From Symsagittifera roscoffensis (lineage: Eukaryota > Xenacoelomorpha > Acoela > Convolutidae), in NCBI RefSeq assembly GCF_963678635.1, contig NC_087071.1, forward strand, positions 4,851,624 through 4,915,623: a DNA stretch of 64,000 nt, in the 5' to 3' direction. Both the position numbers and the translations under genes were made by a program. Under the pieces are notes generated by a model. The model saw nothing but the letters and a program-made list of their open reading frames with translations. It was not told where the DNA came from and ran no database searches. Below are positions 1 through 9,965 of this stretch, one piece after another (the stretch's first letter is position 1; every line of letters starts with the position of its first letter).

Positions 1-98
1 TATTGCTCAATAAGCAAAAGCTAGTTTTTACCACCTCATTGATAATACACCAAATAAAGCACTATGGTTTTACGAAAGCCGCAAATAATTATATAATT

Positions 99-126
99 GA
101 ATACGGGCCGGAGAATACGGGACGGA
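99..126. repeat. 14 bp direct tandem repeat, two copies
   Basis: GAATACGGGCCGGA is followed directly by GAATACGGGACGGA, one mismatch in 14. It is a small GC-rich patch in AT-rich DNA, about 190 bp upstream of the first candidate exon. No function can be assigned. Confidence 0.7.
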
Positions 127-313
127 AAGATCATTTTTCAGCTTCATATAATTTCTAGCGTAAAACAAACTGAAATCTTTATTTTATCAAAAAACTTACC
201 TCTGCTAGAATAAAAATAATAAACTCAGTTTTCTCATTTTGCTTAACACGCCTCAAATTATTTTATTATCGCTGCTAAAAGTTGAGTTATTAAGGAGCAA
301 ATTAAAAAAAACA

Positions 314-383
314 ATGAGAGCGGAACAAATTTTCTTGATTGTTTTATTTGTGTTGCTAATAGGCCTCATCGTTGGAATGTTTG
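314..383 (+). CDS. Candidate exon 1 of a small hydrophobic/acidic protein
   Basis: ATG in an A-rich context (AAACAATGAG) opens 23 codons. Residues 6-23 (IFLIVLFVLLIGLIVGMF) are an uninterrupted hydrophobic stretch after the short polar start MRAEQ, the form of a signal peptide or signal anchor. The reading ends one base into a codon at a strong donor, TTTG|gtgagt (384), so the junction is phase 1. The frame also stays open upstream from a TTG at 239, but this ATG is the natural start because the hydrophobic segment follows it at once. The phase-1 acceptor at 3320/3321 completes a codon in an open frame, giving a predicted protein of 70 residues. I do not recognise a family. Hydrophobicity, donor and phase are seen; the joining of the two exons is inferred. 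A middle exon cannot be excluded. Confidence 0.45.
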
Positions 384-944
384 GTGAGTGCTATTTAAAA
401 ATCATTTTCTGTTTTTATTCATCTTTTTTGTCAGATGTTTATTTAGTTTTGATAAAACAGGAGATTTTTAGTTTCAAGGTTTTTCATTAAGGTTTCTCTG
501 AACTCATGAATGGAATTGTTTTGACAGCGTAGAGGGTACGACTTTTTATTTCTAATAACAACTTTTTCTTGCCGATCAAAATGTGAGACGGCGGTTTCCC
601 TGATCACATTATGAAATTAAAAGTTTTGGCTAAACAAATCAAAATTTACCTCCCAATTTATATGTCTTAGGCGACTGCATTTATCTATTTGAAAATGCGC
701 ATCCGAATAAAAATATTGTTTTTAAAATTGCTAAAATGGGTTTTAAACGCATTGAAGCAGGCATAAAAATCAAAATACGTTTTTTAAAGTAAGAAAATTA
801 AAAGAATTATAATATACTCTCATACTTTTGCTCCAAGTTGTGAAGAATTTTACAGAATAATTGTCTTCGGGTTGTTTTTTTCTCATATACTTTTTAAATT
901 TTAGTCGAAAAGTAGTGTTGTTTTGAGGAGCTCGAATTTTAAAA

Positions 945-1070
945 AAAAACGTTTCACCTGCGATCGTTTTTCGTAAAGTTATGTGGGTTTAAAGGTCGCA
1001 ATTTGGCCAAGTTTGGACAATTACAGCGCAATTAATATCGTGCTATTAACGCATGAGCGAATATTTAATG
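945..1070 (-). repeat. Dispersed repeat family 1 (TTACGCGTTAAT type), copy 1
   Basis: Read on the minus strand this matches 30324-30450 and 32975-33090. Shared landmarks in order are CGCTTACGCGTTAAT-like, GCGCGAAAT-like, a GTCCCA…TTGGC block, then AAAAACGATCACAGGTGAAA. The copies are clearly diverged. The other two belong to the duplicated block at 28.9-33.2 kb, so this is an independent, inverted copy. Confidence 0.65.
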
Positions 1071-1282
1071 CGTATTAGAAATTGTTCCAATTTGAAATGT
1101 GGCCTGCTCTTTGGTCTAATTAAAACTTTCCTATATGCGAAGAAGTTATCACGTTGTTCTTTACATCCCGGGTTGAAGTTGCATTGCAATTCAGAAAAGT
1201 ATCATAGATCTTTCACCTTTTTGCATCCATGTATCATTCATGTTGAAGTATCACTTAAACGATGTTAATCCAAGTTTCATCT

Positions 1283-1500
1283 ATGAATCAAGGAAGCAAA
1301 ATACTTTGATGTATCATCGATGAATCATGGCTGAAATCTGGTTGTCAGTTCTATGATTCATCAATGAAACATGGATGAAAATTAAATTGATGTTTCATCC
1401 ATTAATTAAGGCTGAAACATAGATGTAAAATTTTTTTTTTCATCCATGAAACATGGATGAAAATCAAATGGATGTTTTATCCATGAATCATGGCTGAAAC
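1283..1500. repeat. Composite tandem array, ~82 bp period of 37 + 44/45 bp half-units
   Basis: The related core ATGAAACATGGATGAAA / ATGAATCATGGCTGAAA recurs at 1283, 1320, 1364, 1401, 1446 and 1483, at alternating distances of 37, 44, 37, 45 and 37 bp. Each half-unit ends in a CATCC- or CATCG-like motif. The central junction forms a perfect hairpin with 11 bp arms (1438-1448 and 1452-1462, loop AAA). A looser relative lies at 2850-2955. It lies in the predicted intron of the first gene. Confidence 0.75.
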
Positions 1501-1555
1501 AGGCTTTTGAATTTTTAGTCGCAAAATGAGTCGCACAAAGTCGCAGCATGAGTGA

Positions 1556-1619
1556 AAATTGCAACATGGGTCCCCTAACAAAAACGGAAATTGCAACATG
1601 GGTCCCCTGACAAAAACGG
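1556..1619. repeat. 32 bp tandem duplication, two copies
   Basis: The two 32 bp units (1556-1587 and 1588-1619) differ at one base and share the core GCAACATGGGTCCCCT. Near identity suggests recent duplication. Confidence 0.8.
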
Positions 1620-1913
1620 TTTCGGATCGACTTAGATGGAAATGTGTACGGTTGATCCAATTTATCCAATAAAGTTAAGTTGGTTTTTTGGTTTTTATGG
1701 TTATTACACTATTTTAAGAATACTAGTTAAAGTTTTTATTATTTAAAATATAAATTGAGCATAATTATATTTTATTTAAACAAAAACACACGTGCTAGAG
1801 GTTAAAAATCCAAGAAATTGGCTATTATACCTCCCATTTTGAGCTCAAATATATGCAAGCTAATCATAGAAAATTATCAATGTGAGTCGGATTTTGGGCA
1901 GAAACCGGCTTTT

Positions 1914-2010
1914 TTCCTTGGACCCCCACCTCACACGAGCATCAATTTTATGGTCTAACGAGTGGTTTTATAAGGTTATTTATGAGGACCAAATATGTTT
2001 GTCATTGCCT
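1914..2010 (+). repeat. Dispersed repeat family 6, copy 1 (partner at 63.4 kb)
   Basis: Starts with CCCCCACCTCACACGAGCAT and continues through ATTTTATGGTCTAACGAG and TTTATGAGGACCAA. The same order of blocks appears at 63422-63510 in the same orientation. Weak similarity (aaatccaaggaaat) may continue downstream near 2167 and 63597. Confidence 0.65.
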
Positions 2011-2849
2011 AGTTAGTCCGCATGTCAATTTTCTTGACAATTGAATAAAGTGAGTAGTAATTTTAAATATAAATATTTGCAGGTGGAGTGAAAGGAAAAA
2101 GAGCCTAGAAACCGATGTAACCAATCAATTAAAAGGTCAATATAAATAAAATCTTGAGCTGGAAAAAATCCAAGGAAATGATAGAAAAACATCATCACAA
2201 AATCAGATTTTAGGCAAAAATTTATTTAACAAATAAAGCAAACGGCCATCATAATTCAGATTTTGAGCTTAGAAATGTGCAATAAAACTATTGAAAATCA
2301 TCAATGCAAATCAGAGTATGGTATGGACAAAAGTTTATGTAAAAATCAAGAAAAAAAGTCAAAATAGTGCATCTTTGAGCTCGAAATTTTGAACGAATTT
2401 ATAAAACAATATCATTGCTGATTTATAGCCGTGGTTTTTTTTTAATTAAACATTATTTTTTTTTCAGTTTTAACCAAGAATTTCCCTATTTCTAGGAAAA
2501 TGTCGTTGCACAAGCCTTCTAACTACCAACGCTAACACATGTCTTTTTTTGCGAGAAAAACTGCGTTTTTAAGTTGTTTTCAGCTGTGGGGTTAAATACA
2601 AATTGTGAACAAAAACTTTTTTTGGCAATTTTCCTAGAGAAAATTAAGCACTGTCAAACAAATTCAATTGCTCGAGCACTGTTACTCATAAGGCTAACCT
2701 TGTCAAGCTGATTTTTATAGAAAAAAACGCGCGCTCATAGCAGTTTTTATATTGTTGGGCTTTTTTAATCATTATTTATCGTTTGTAACGACCCGTAACA
2801 AAATTTTGAAAATAAATAAAAAAATCGAAAGAAATGAAATTTAGTTCAA

Positions 2850-2955
2850 ACATGGATGTGACATAGATGCTTCATCGATGTGACATCAATGTATTTAAAA
2901 ATTATTAAAATAGATGTCATACCGATGAAACATCGATGTCATATCAATGTTTTTT
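2850..2955. repeat. ATCGATG-rich palindromic patch
   Basis: Repeated GATGTGACAT, CATCGATGTGACATC, GATGTCATACCGATG and CATCGATGTCATATC motifs occur within about 100 bp. The motif style matches the 1283-1500 array, but here I see no fixed period. Confidence 0.5.
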
Positions 2956-3320
2956 TAATATTTAACGGTAACAGAACGAACTTAGTTAAATCAGAAAAAA
3001 AATCTATATATTTGTGCTGGTATATTCCTGAAACACGTCAAAATTTTGCAATTACAATGATACATGTCTGAATTAAATTCAACCCAGGAAAACATATGGG
3101 GGATGATCTTCAAAAAACCTCAAAGTAAATTTTTTGATTTTTTTTCTTTTTTTTTCGAAACTTTTGTCAATCTTTTTTTAAAAAGTTCTTCCATTGAAAA
3201 CCAAATACAGTTGGGCTACTCAGAGCTTCGGATTGTTACAAACAGTACTGTTCGCTCTTGCTTTTCGGTTTAATATTATAATTTCAGCTAAAAAATTTGT
3301 TCAATTTTTGTTGAATTCAG

Positions 3321-3463
3321 TTGTTGGCGCTGAGTGTGAATTCAATGAGGGTATGGAAGAGCGCGAATGGATAAGGGAGACCTCGGAAGAGAAAGATTCA
3401 GAAAGACAATACAGCTCAGAAACAACAGGAAGTCTTGAGGGTGTAGATAAACGATCTCAATGA
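3321..3463 (+). CDS. Candidate terminal exon of the small hydrophobic/acidic protein
   Basis: Follows a T-rich tract and acceptor ttgaattcag. The first two bases (TT) complete the codon left by the phase-1 donor at 383, and the frame then runs 46 codons to TGA at 3461-3463. After VVGAEC the product is strongly charged: EEREW, RETSEEKDSERQ and then GSLEGVDKRSQ at the C-terminus. Codon use is visibly less AT-biased than the flanks, which supports coding. If the N-terminus is cleaved, the cut would fall near the VVGA/EC junction and leave about 42 residues with one cysteine. A dibasic KR sits three residues from the end. No canonical AATAAA follows closely. No family is recognised; a single-pass membrane protein or a secreted acidic peptide both fit. 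Confidence 0.45.
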
Positions 3464-4511
3464 GCAAAAAAAGTCTTAACTCTTATATTCTTGTTGATTG
3501 ATTATGGAATATTTTAAACAATAATTTTGAATATGACAGTTATATGAAAAGTTTGTAAATAGAAATATAGTTTTTGAAACGGAAAAGGTTTTTTATTCCA
3601 CCAGCCCAGCACTTTCCACACTTAGCTGGCGAAATTTAGTTTCAGTTTTCTTTTATCTAATCATTTTTTTAAACTTCGTCTGATAAAAAAAACTAAAACG
3701 CAAAAATTAACACTGTTAAAATTTCATTCTTCGTTACTTGCCTTTTATTATTTTTGAAAAATTATTCAAAATTCTCTCAATGACTCACCAGCTTCACAGT
3801 TTGGCTAAAAACCAAAAAAAGTGATGCAAAGAATTATTTTTTTTTCAACGTTTGATCCGCAAATTGCTTAATTATAGTTTGAAGTCTAACTCACAATTTG
3901 AATCAAAAGCTCACAAATCAAATCAAAAAAGCAAAATGCAAGACAAACTCGAACTGAATTTTTGCCCAAAAAATGAGAAATTGAGCCAAAACAACATTTA
4001 TTGGTCAAAAACTTGTTAGCAAATCTTCATATAAAAAGTAATGTAGCAATTTTGAATCATGAATACAAAAATTGGCAATGTAATCCTTGAAACGCTTAAA
4101 AACTCGTAAAGGTTTACTTAAAAATTTTAAATTGAAATTGGTATAACTGACAGCGTAGCTCCCAATTGTATTTTGTTCTTTTTCCTTACAATGAGTTTAA
4201 AGCTAGTGCACTCTAGAGTTTGACATCTCTGGAAAACATTAGAAACACGGGAGTGGCAAACTTCATTGAAAAATAAAATTTTGAATTTATAAATCTAACG
4301 TCTGGTTGAGAGCAATTAAAGCCAATGAAAAAATTGTTAAATTTAAATTTTAATTTAATTGAAATTGTTGAAAAAATGTTCCAGACAGAAAATTATCAAA
4401 AAATGAGCTACATTTCTTCCAAAAAAGATCAGCTTGAACGGAACTAGATATTAGTTTTTTGAACAGCTAGAAAAGTTTTTTCTCCGAAAAAAATTTGGAG
4501 ATTGAAAAAAT
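3464..4511. other. No gene seen; probable 3' flank of the first gene
   Basis: AT-rich sequence with poly-A and poly-T tracts. No splice-bounded open frame and no repeat that I could define. Confidence 0.5.
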
Positions 4512-4647
4512 TGGCATAATTTTGACAGAAGTAAGATTATTTTGACAACAATAAAAAACGATTAAAGTTTGGTTTGAAACAAGTGGCATAATTTTGACGG
4601 AAGTAAGATTATTTTGACAACAATAAAAAACGATTAAAGTTTGGTTC
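4512..4647. repeat. 72 bp tandem duplication
   Basis: TGGCATAATTTTGACAGAAG… at 4512-4583 repeats at 4584-4647 with a single internal substitution over 64 aligned bases (acaG/acgG), followed by the same GATTAAAGTTTGGTT. This creates a minus-strand reading frame with a duplicated peptide; I treat that as a by-product. Confidence 0.85.
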
Positions 4648-4740
4648 ACACAAAAAAAAATTTATACACTTTTTTTGTTCACGCGCATTTGATTACAACA
4701 TTCATCTAGAAAATTGCATGACAAACAATTTTTACCCCAC

Positions 4741-4830
4741 ATATAATGCATGGAATTGTATGATAAGCAGCTTTGTTATTTGAAATTATACAATAAGCTT
4801 TTTTGCGTATGGAGGTCAACGCAGGTTTTC
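4741..4830 (-). repeat. Dispersed repeat family 4 (TTATCATACAATT type), inverted copy
   Basis: On the minus strand it reads TTGACCTCCATACGC, then AAGCTTATTGTATAATTTC, then GCTTATCATACAATTCCATG. The same order (GACCTCCATAC … ATCATACAATTCCATA … GCTTATCATAC) is at 22329-22402 on +. Confidence 0.6.
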
Positions 4831-5147
4831 ATCTAAATCCGTTTTAATCGAAAACTTATCCTCATCTTGGATACGGGAATTTATCCACGCTCCTTGATTC
4901 GTGCAATGTCACATCTCGTATATAACCCATATAATGGAAAAGTTTAAATGCAAAATAATTTAATGCTTGCTTCAATCTCGAGCATGGATACCAGTTGACA
5001 TTGAGGAGCAGCCCGCACTTTTTTTAACAACGATTACGCAAATTAAAGTACGATGGACAACAAAACACAGATTGGATAAAGTTGCTAAACCTTGTAAATG
5101 AAAACAGGCAAAAAGTTTGACGCTTGAATGGAGTTTTCCCAACCGTT

Positions 5148-5260
5148 CTAAACATAAATATATTGCATATATAAATGTTTTTGTTTTTCAATATAAATAT
5201 ATATATATATGTAATATATATATATGTCAATATAAATATATAAAAATATATATGACTGTC
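5148..5260. repeat. AT microsatellite region
   Basis: Runs of TATATATAT interrupted by AATATAAATA and ATGT. Both strands show spurious Tyr/Ile-rich frames here. Confidence 0.85.
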
Positions 5261-5399
5261 ATAGTAAAAAGGCCAGTCGGAAAACAGTTTTGGAAGAAAG
5301 TTGACTAAGAAAAACAAAAAAAAACTTTAAAAATTTTTTTTTTAAGTTTCAAAAATTCATCAAATTTTTTTGCGGAACTTTTCAGAATTTTCTAATCTT

Positions 5400-5690
5400 T
5401 GTTTACAAAATGGCGCTTAAAAACTCATAAATCAATTTTATTTGAGTAAAACTAAGTTTTCACGCTTAAAAACGCATAAGGAAGCTATTGTAAACATACA
5501 CACACCATTTTGTTCGAAATAAGACCAAAAATCTTAAATTTCAAAACAGTTTTTCTCGACACAGTGAAAAAAAAAAAATCTTTGAATTTTATAATGTCGT
5601 TTGAATCACAATTGAAACGGCTTTATATATCACTCAAAAGTTTTCGATAGTTATTTGTGGTACCTAATTTTGCGTGGAAAACAAAAAGAG
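5400..5690 (-). repeat. Dispersed repeat family 5, copy 1 (inverted partner at 33.4 kb)
   Basis: The minus strand reads GTTTTCCACGCAAAATTAGG, then GAGTGATATATAAAGC, then GATTCAAACGACAT, in the same order and spacing as the plus strand from 33389 (GTTTTCCACGCAAAATCAGG … GAGTGATATATC … GATTCAAACGACCT). The link extends through the AACGCATAAG-like segment. Confidence 0.65.
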
Positions 5691-5754
5691 AAAAAAAATT
5701 CAGACCCAATGGTCGGAAAAACAATGCAAAATGGTCGGAACAACAATGCAAGAA

Positions 5755-5819
5755 AACCTTGCAATTTGAAACAATCAGTTATAGCTTTTTAATAACTGAT
5801 TGTTCCAAAATGCAAGGTT
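5755..5819. repeat. 28 bp inverted repeat (hairpin), 9 bp loop
   Basis: Arms 5755-5782 and 5792-5819 pair at 26 of 28 positions; the inner 13 bp (ACAATCAGTTAT side) is perfect. Just upstream, ATGGTCGGAAAAACAATGCAA and a near copy form a two-unit direct repeat (5709-5752). Confidence 0.8.
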
Positions 5820-6584
5820 GTAACGGAGATTTCTAAATTTGAACTCTGGATTGAACCGAGTATCATTCTGGTCTAGTACTATTAGCCAGTTTGATGTTAA
5901 AACTGAGAAGAAATGCGGTTATCTACAAAAAATGAATTGATTAAAAAAGCAGTTTATTGAAATTGTTTTTAATTGGATATTTTTTTTAAGTTTCAATTTG
6001 TTATTTTTTCTATAGTCTGGCTAATTTGAAAATATACTCCTTGAAATTTTCTAATGACGTATTTTTTTAATCTCAAATCTTTTTAGAAGAGGCAAGGCAA
6101 AAGAGTTTTAAGTCAGCGTTTTTGAAAATAAATCAGGTATATCAAAGTAGAAGATTGAGTAAAATGACCAAAATTGATCGTCCGAAGGTTTTTTCTAGAA
6201 ACCATAATCTTAAAAATGGGTAAGCAAGATCATGACTAGGCATACAAAGAAAAAAAAACAATTTCTATTCACGGAACAAAAATTATAACTTTTTTTACTT
6301 TTGTGCGATGGAATGAAATTTTTTTTACGTTTTTTTTTCGTTTATATACCTTTTTTTACAAATAGATAACTGATATTTTGACCTGCGACAGACGAAAAAT
6401 TATTTTTAGAAATTGTTGGATGAGAATTTTTTAAATCGTGGTACCTTGCCAATCAATAGCAACTTGTCAAAACAGCCTTTTTGCTAAATTCAAATTTGTT
6501 GGCTTATAACTTTAAAATGAAAAGTTGGTGGACTTGAAATTGTCTTTAAAGAGGTCAAAAACATTGAGTAAGATGAACAAAAAC

Positions 6585-6780
6585 CATTACGCGGCCAAAC
6601 TGTGTACTGGATAGGCGCACAATTATGTCTCTGTATATTCCTGGATTCCAGAGACAAATTTTTTAACATGTTAAACTTTGTCGGAACGATCAAAGAAAAA
6701 AATAAAATGAGAAAAAATGGAGCGTCTTTTTTGCGGAATCCGCGTACATTTCACAAAACGCACAGTTTGGCCTCGTAATG
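6585..6780 (+). mobile_element. MITE family 2, copy 1, 196 bp with 20 bp TIRs
   Basis: The left end (6585-6604) and the reverse complement of the right end (6761-6780) are CATTACGCGGCCAAACTGTG and CATTACGAGGCCAAACTGTG, 19 of 20 identical. AAAC flanks both ends and may be a 4 bp target duplication. The interior carries GGATAGGCGCACAATTATG and a CGGAATCCGCG palindrome, also seen in the copies at 45.5 kb (inverted) and 58.6 kb. There is no coding capacity, so it would depend on a transposase in trans. Confidence 0.8.
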
Positions 6781-6975
6781 AAACAGCTACAAATGTTTCT
6801 GACATTTCTTACATTTCAATTTTATAAGCTGGTGAAAATAGTTGATAGAAACCAATTTCACACCAACATCAACAATGAAATGAGTTTTTTCATCAAGCAG
6901 GCCTGTCAAATTTTCAAAAGTTTTGAGAAAATAGATTGGTTTAATTTAGTTTTCAATACTTGCTCAAAAATATGA

Positions 6976-8145
6976 AGAAACAAAAAAACGTTGTTCGTTT
7001 TTTACATGAAGCAACTTTTTCCCATAGAATTTCTATATGTCGTTTGTAAGCTATAAAAAAAACTAAAACAATTTCATTGGCTTCTCAAATAAAAAATTTG
7101 AACCCCTAAGTTCTAAATTTCTCTGCCGATTTTGAGAAAAAATAACCATATGAACAATTCTCTGACTGGCTGTTCCAAACTTTTAAATCCAAACTCTATC
7201 CAATCGGTTGTTAGGTGTCTGAACATTTCAAACCTTTATCTGAAATAAGAAAACGACATAAAGACGAAACAAAAGTTCGTTCAGCTGCTTAGTTGAAACT
7301 AAAAACTAGCATTTTGTTTGTTAATAACTCTTGTTTTTGCGTTTTGAGGCATATGATAAAAACAACAAGGCAGCCATTCGTTCGGTATTTTATTAATCAT
7401 TTATCAAAGTTTTTGAGTTATGTCAGGTAATGACATCTTGCTTTGAAGCAGTAAAAAGGAAATTACTTCGAGTTTACCTTTACCTCTAATAATTGCCATT
7501 AAAAGTTGCACAAAAATTGTTTGTTTGTTTCATCTAGTTGACTTTAATGACAACAATAAAATATAATTTTGGTCTTTTTCACCCTTTTTCATCAATTTTG
7601 TGTTTAGCTAAAACCGTTAGTATGACTTCAGTTTACAGTTTTCGAAAAAAATTTCGAACTCTTTTTTCCTTTCCTTTTTGCTGAGAAAGTGCATCGCGAA
7701 GATATTTTTGGTCTCAATTAATTGATAAATTGTCATATAATTTTCTGACTATTTTAATCAAAAGAAAACTGTTTTCATAAAAAAAAATTTTTTCTTGATA
7801 AGTGTAATCAATTAAGATTTTTTTGAACAATTTTTGACCAACAACATACTTTTTTGAGATGTTAGCACATTTTTTTTCGATGGGATAACAACTGGAAAAG
7901 AGAGCCATCTGAACTTAAGAATATCATTAGGAGGAGCCAATTTTTGCTATTTCATATTAAATAAAATAGTTCAATGGGCCATTCAATCGAAGTTCGTCTC
8001 ACAATATCTGGTAAACATTTAATGTTTTTAATTTTTTTTACAAGCAACTGTTGTTTTGAAAGCAATGGTTTTAGCTAAAACCTCTTGCAAATATCTTCAA
8101 AAACAAATCGCCCAATTTTTTTGGCGCAGAGACAATTATCGCTCT
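6976..8145. other. No gene seen
   Basis: AT-rich, T-tract-rich sequence. Short frames on both strands have no splice context and no domain. Confidence 0.5.
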
Positions 8146-8402
8146 GATCAGCGGCCATTTATCCTTGATTAGGAAAAGACAAATTATACCTCGGAATTAG
8201 CGCTAAAATATCTCGCAGCTCGAAAATAGCGCTAATTTTTCTCTGAAACAGCTATGAATGTTGAATTTAGCGCTGAACTGTTTTTAATTTAGCGTTGCTT
8301 TTTGGAATAGGCTGGTGACACTGAAATATCTATGATTAAGTGCTGCAGTTTAGTTAAAATATTTGTCGCTGTTTCAGGCCTTGATCACTGGCCACTTATC
8401 CA
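8146..8402. repeat. GATCA-GGCCA-TTATCC direct repeat around four AGCGCTAA-like motifs
   Basis: CTGATCAGCGGCCATTTATC at 8146 recurs as TTGATCACTGGCCACTTATC near 8382 in the same orientation. Between them TAGCGCTAA or TAGCGCTGA occurs three times, with one TAGCGTTG variant. It looks like a small repeat-bounded module. Confidence 0.5.
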
Positions 8403-9895
8403 AGTATATTTCCAGCTTTTTTCATGGTATACTGCTGAATCGGGGATGACTATTAAGAAGCTCAAGCCAGGTGAGTTCAACACGGTCGAGACTAAAAATT
8501 AGCTCACTTTATAGTAATTCAGTGGAACAATTTAGTACATGTCAAATTATAAAAACTTGCGATTTCGCTCTTAAATGCAGAAAAATATATGAGAGCGCCT
8601 AGCCTATATACGTTTTTTCATTGAACAGTTTAAAGTGCAAAAGTTTTTATTTTGAATGACCAAATTTAGCTTTCAATTGGGTTTTTTGAAAACTTTATTT
8701 CCTTTCATGTCAAAATTCCGGCCTGAGTCTAGGCAATTTGAGAAAACGGAAAAAAAATTGATGATTGTTTGAATAAGTTCGGTCGTTACACTTTTGCCTC
8801 AGTTAGCTTAAATAGGAGCTCTAGAGTTGGCTAGCAGCTAAGCCGCTACACCGAGTTAAATCAGAAGAATTGGAATAGCTGGTACCAATTTTTGTTACGA
8901 TTTTTACTTCTTTTAAGAACAGTTTTCAAGGTTTAGAAATTTTGGAGAAAAAAATTTTTTTAATGAAGTTTTTGAGAATGCAAACTGAACTCATAAGCCA
9001 CGGATTCATCAGATCTCTAGGAAAAAAAGGACCTGCACTGTATTGTACACGAAACAAGATGGAGTGCACATACAGATAATCTGTTTTTAAAAGAGTTTCT
9101 TCAAACAAAATTGAAATTGATCACATGGAAACTTAATTGAAAATGACATAAAAAAAGATTTTTCTCATTTATTTAAAAGTTCGTAGTGTAATTCTTAGCA
9201 CAAATACCGTCAACCACTCTTATTTAAAGGAAACAATGATTTTTTGATGCTGTGATTTGATTGCCATCCTAATTTAGTCTTCAAACGAAACCCCAATTAA
9301 TCAAGTTTTACATTTCCGCACTTAACATTACTACTGGAGAACGAATTGGCTCGATTTTATCTTTTGCTTTGTTTTTAGATTGAGGAGTTGTTTTAAATGA
9401 CAATCATGAAAATGACTGCTTTGACACGTTGAATTTCAACCTTGTCAATTTTGTTGGTATCATTTGCAGAATCCAAAGTGCCCATCCAAAGATTGCCGAC
9501 AAAAAACGTTTCGTCACCAAGACAGAAAGAAAAAAAAATGAGCAGTTTCAAAATTCCCGTTTTTAAAACTACTTTTGATTTGTTAAAGTGCAATGAAATT
9601 TGTCTTGGTGAACAAACCAATTATTGTGAACAGATTTGTTCTTCATACCATACATCCTAACATCAAGCATTAAACCATTATAACAACTATGAAAATAGAA
9701 ATTTTAGTTTAGGGAAATGTGGAAAGGAGTTGCACACTGAAGTGTTTCCTGTCGCGTTTCATTTTCTGTAAAATACTTTTTGCTCCAAAAATTGCTAATT
9801 AAAACTATCAATCTCGTTAAGACGTTTGGCAAAATCCTCTTCAAAACTTTTACCTCTCTTTATGCCCGACCGCGTTTTTCCTTAGAGATCAGCCG
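8403..9895. other. No gene seen
   Basis: Non-repetitive AT-rich DNA. Overlapping short frames at 9393-9660 on both strands lack splice or start context. Confidence 0.45.
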
Positions 9896-9965
9896 CTAAT
9901 TTTTTGTGTGTTTTTTGTGTTTTTTTTTTGTTTTTTTTTTTGTTTTTTTCCGTGTGTTTTTTGTA
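9896..9965. repeat. T/G low-complexity tract
   Basis: Long T runs separated by single G or GTG. Directly after it, 10029-10113 has an acceptor-like cttgcag and a donor-like gtaagt but no open frame. Confidence 0.8.

Larger units (their letters stand above)
384..3320 (+). other. Predicted intron (2.9 kb) of the small two-exon gene
   Basis: Bounded by gtgagt at 384 and ttgaattcag at 3320. It contains a dispersed-repeat copy (945-1070), an ~82 bp period tandem array (1283-1500), a 32 bp duplication (1556-1619), a repeat shared with 63.4 kb (1914-2010) and a short ATCGATG-rich patch (2850-2955). I see no coding exon inside; the remaining sequence is AT-rich with short spurious frames. Confidence 0.4.

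Noticed and set aside
4467-4649. Minus frame with an internal repeated peptide
   Set aside because: The peptide repeat is explained by the 72 bp tandem DNA duplication.
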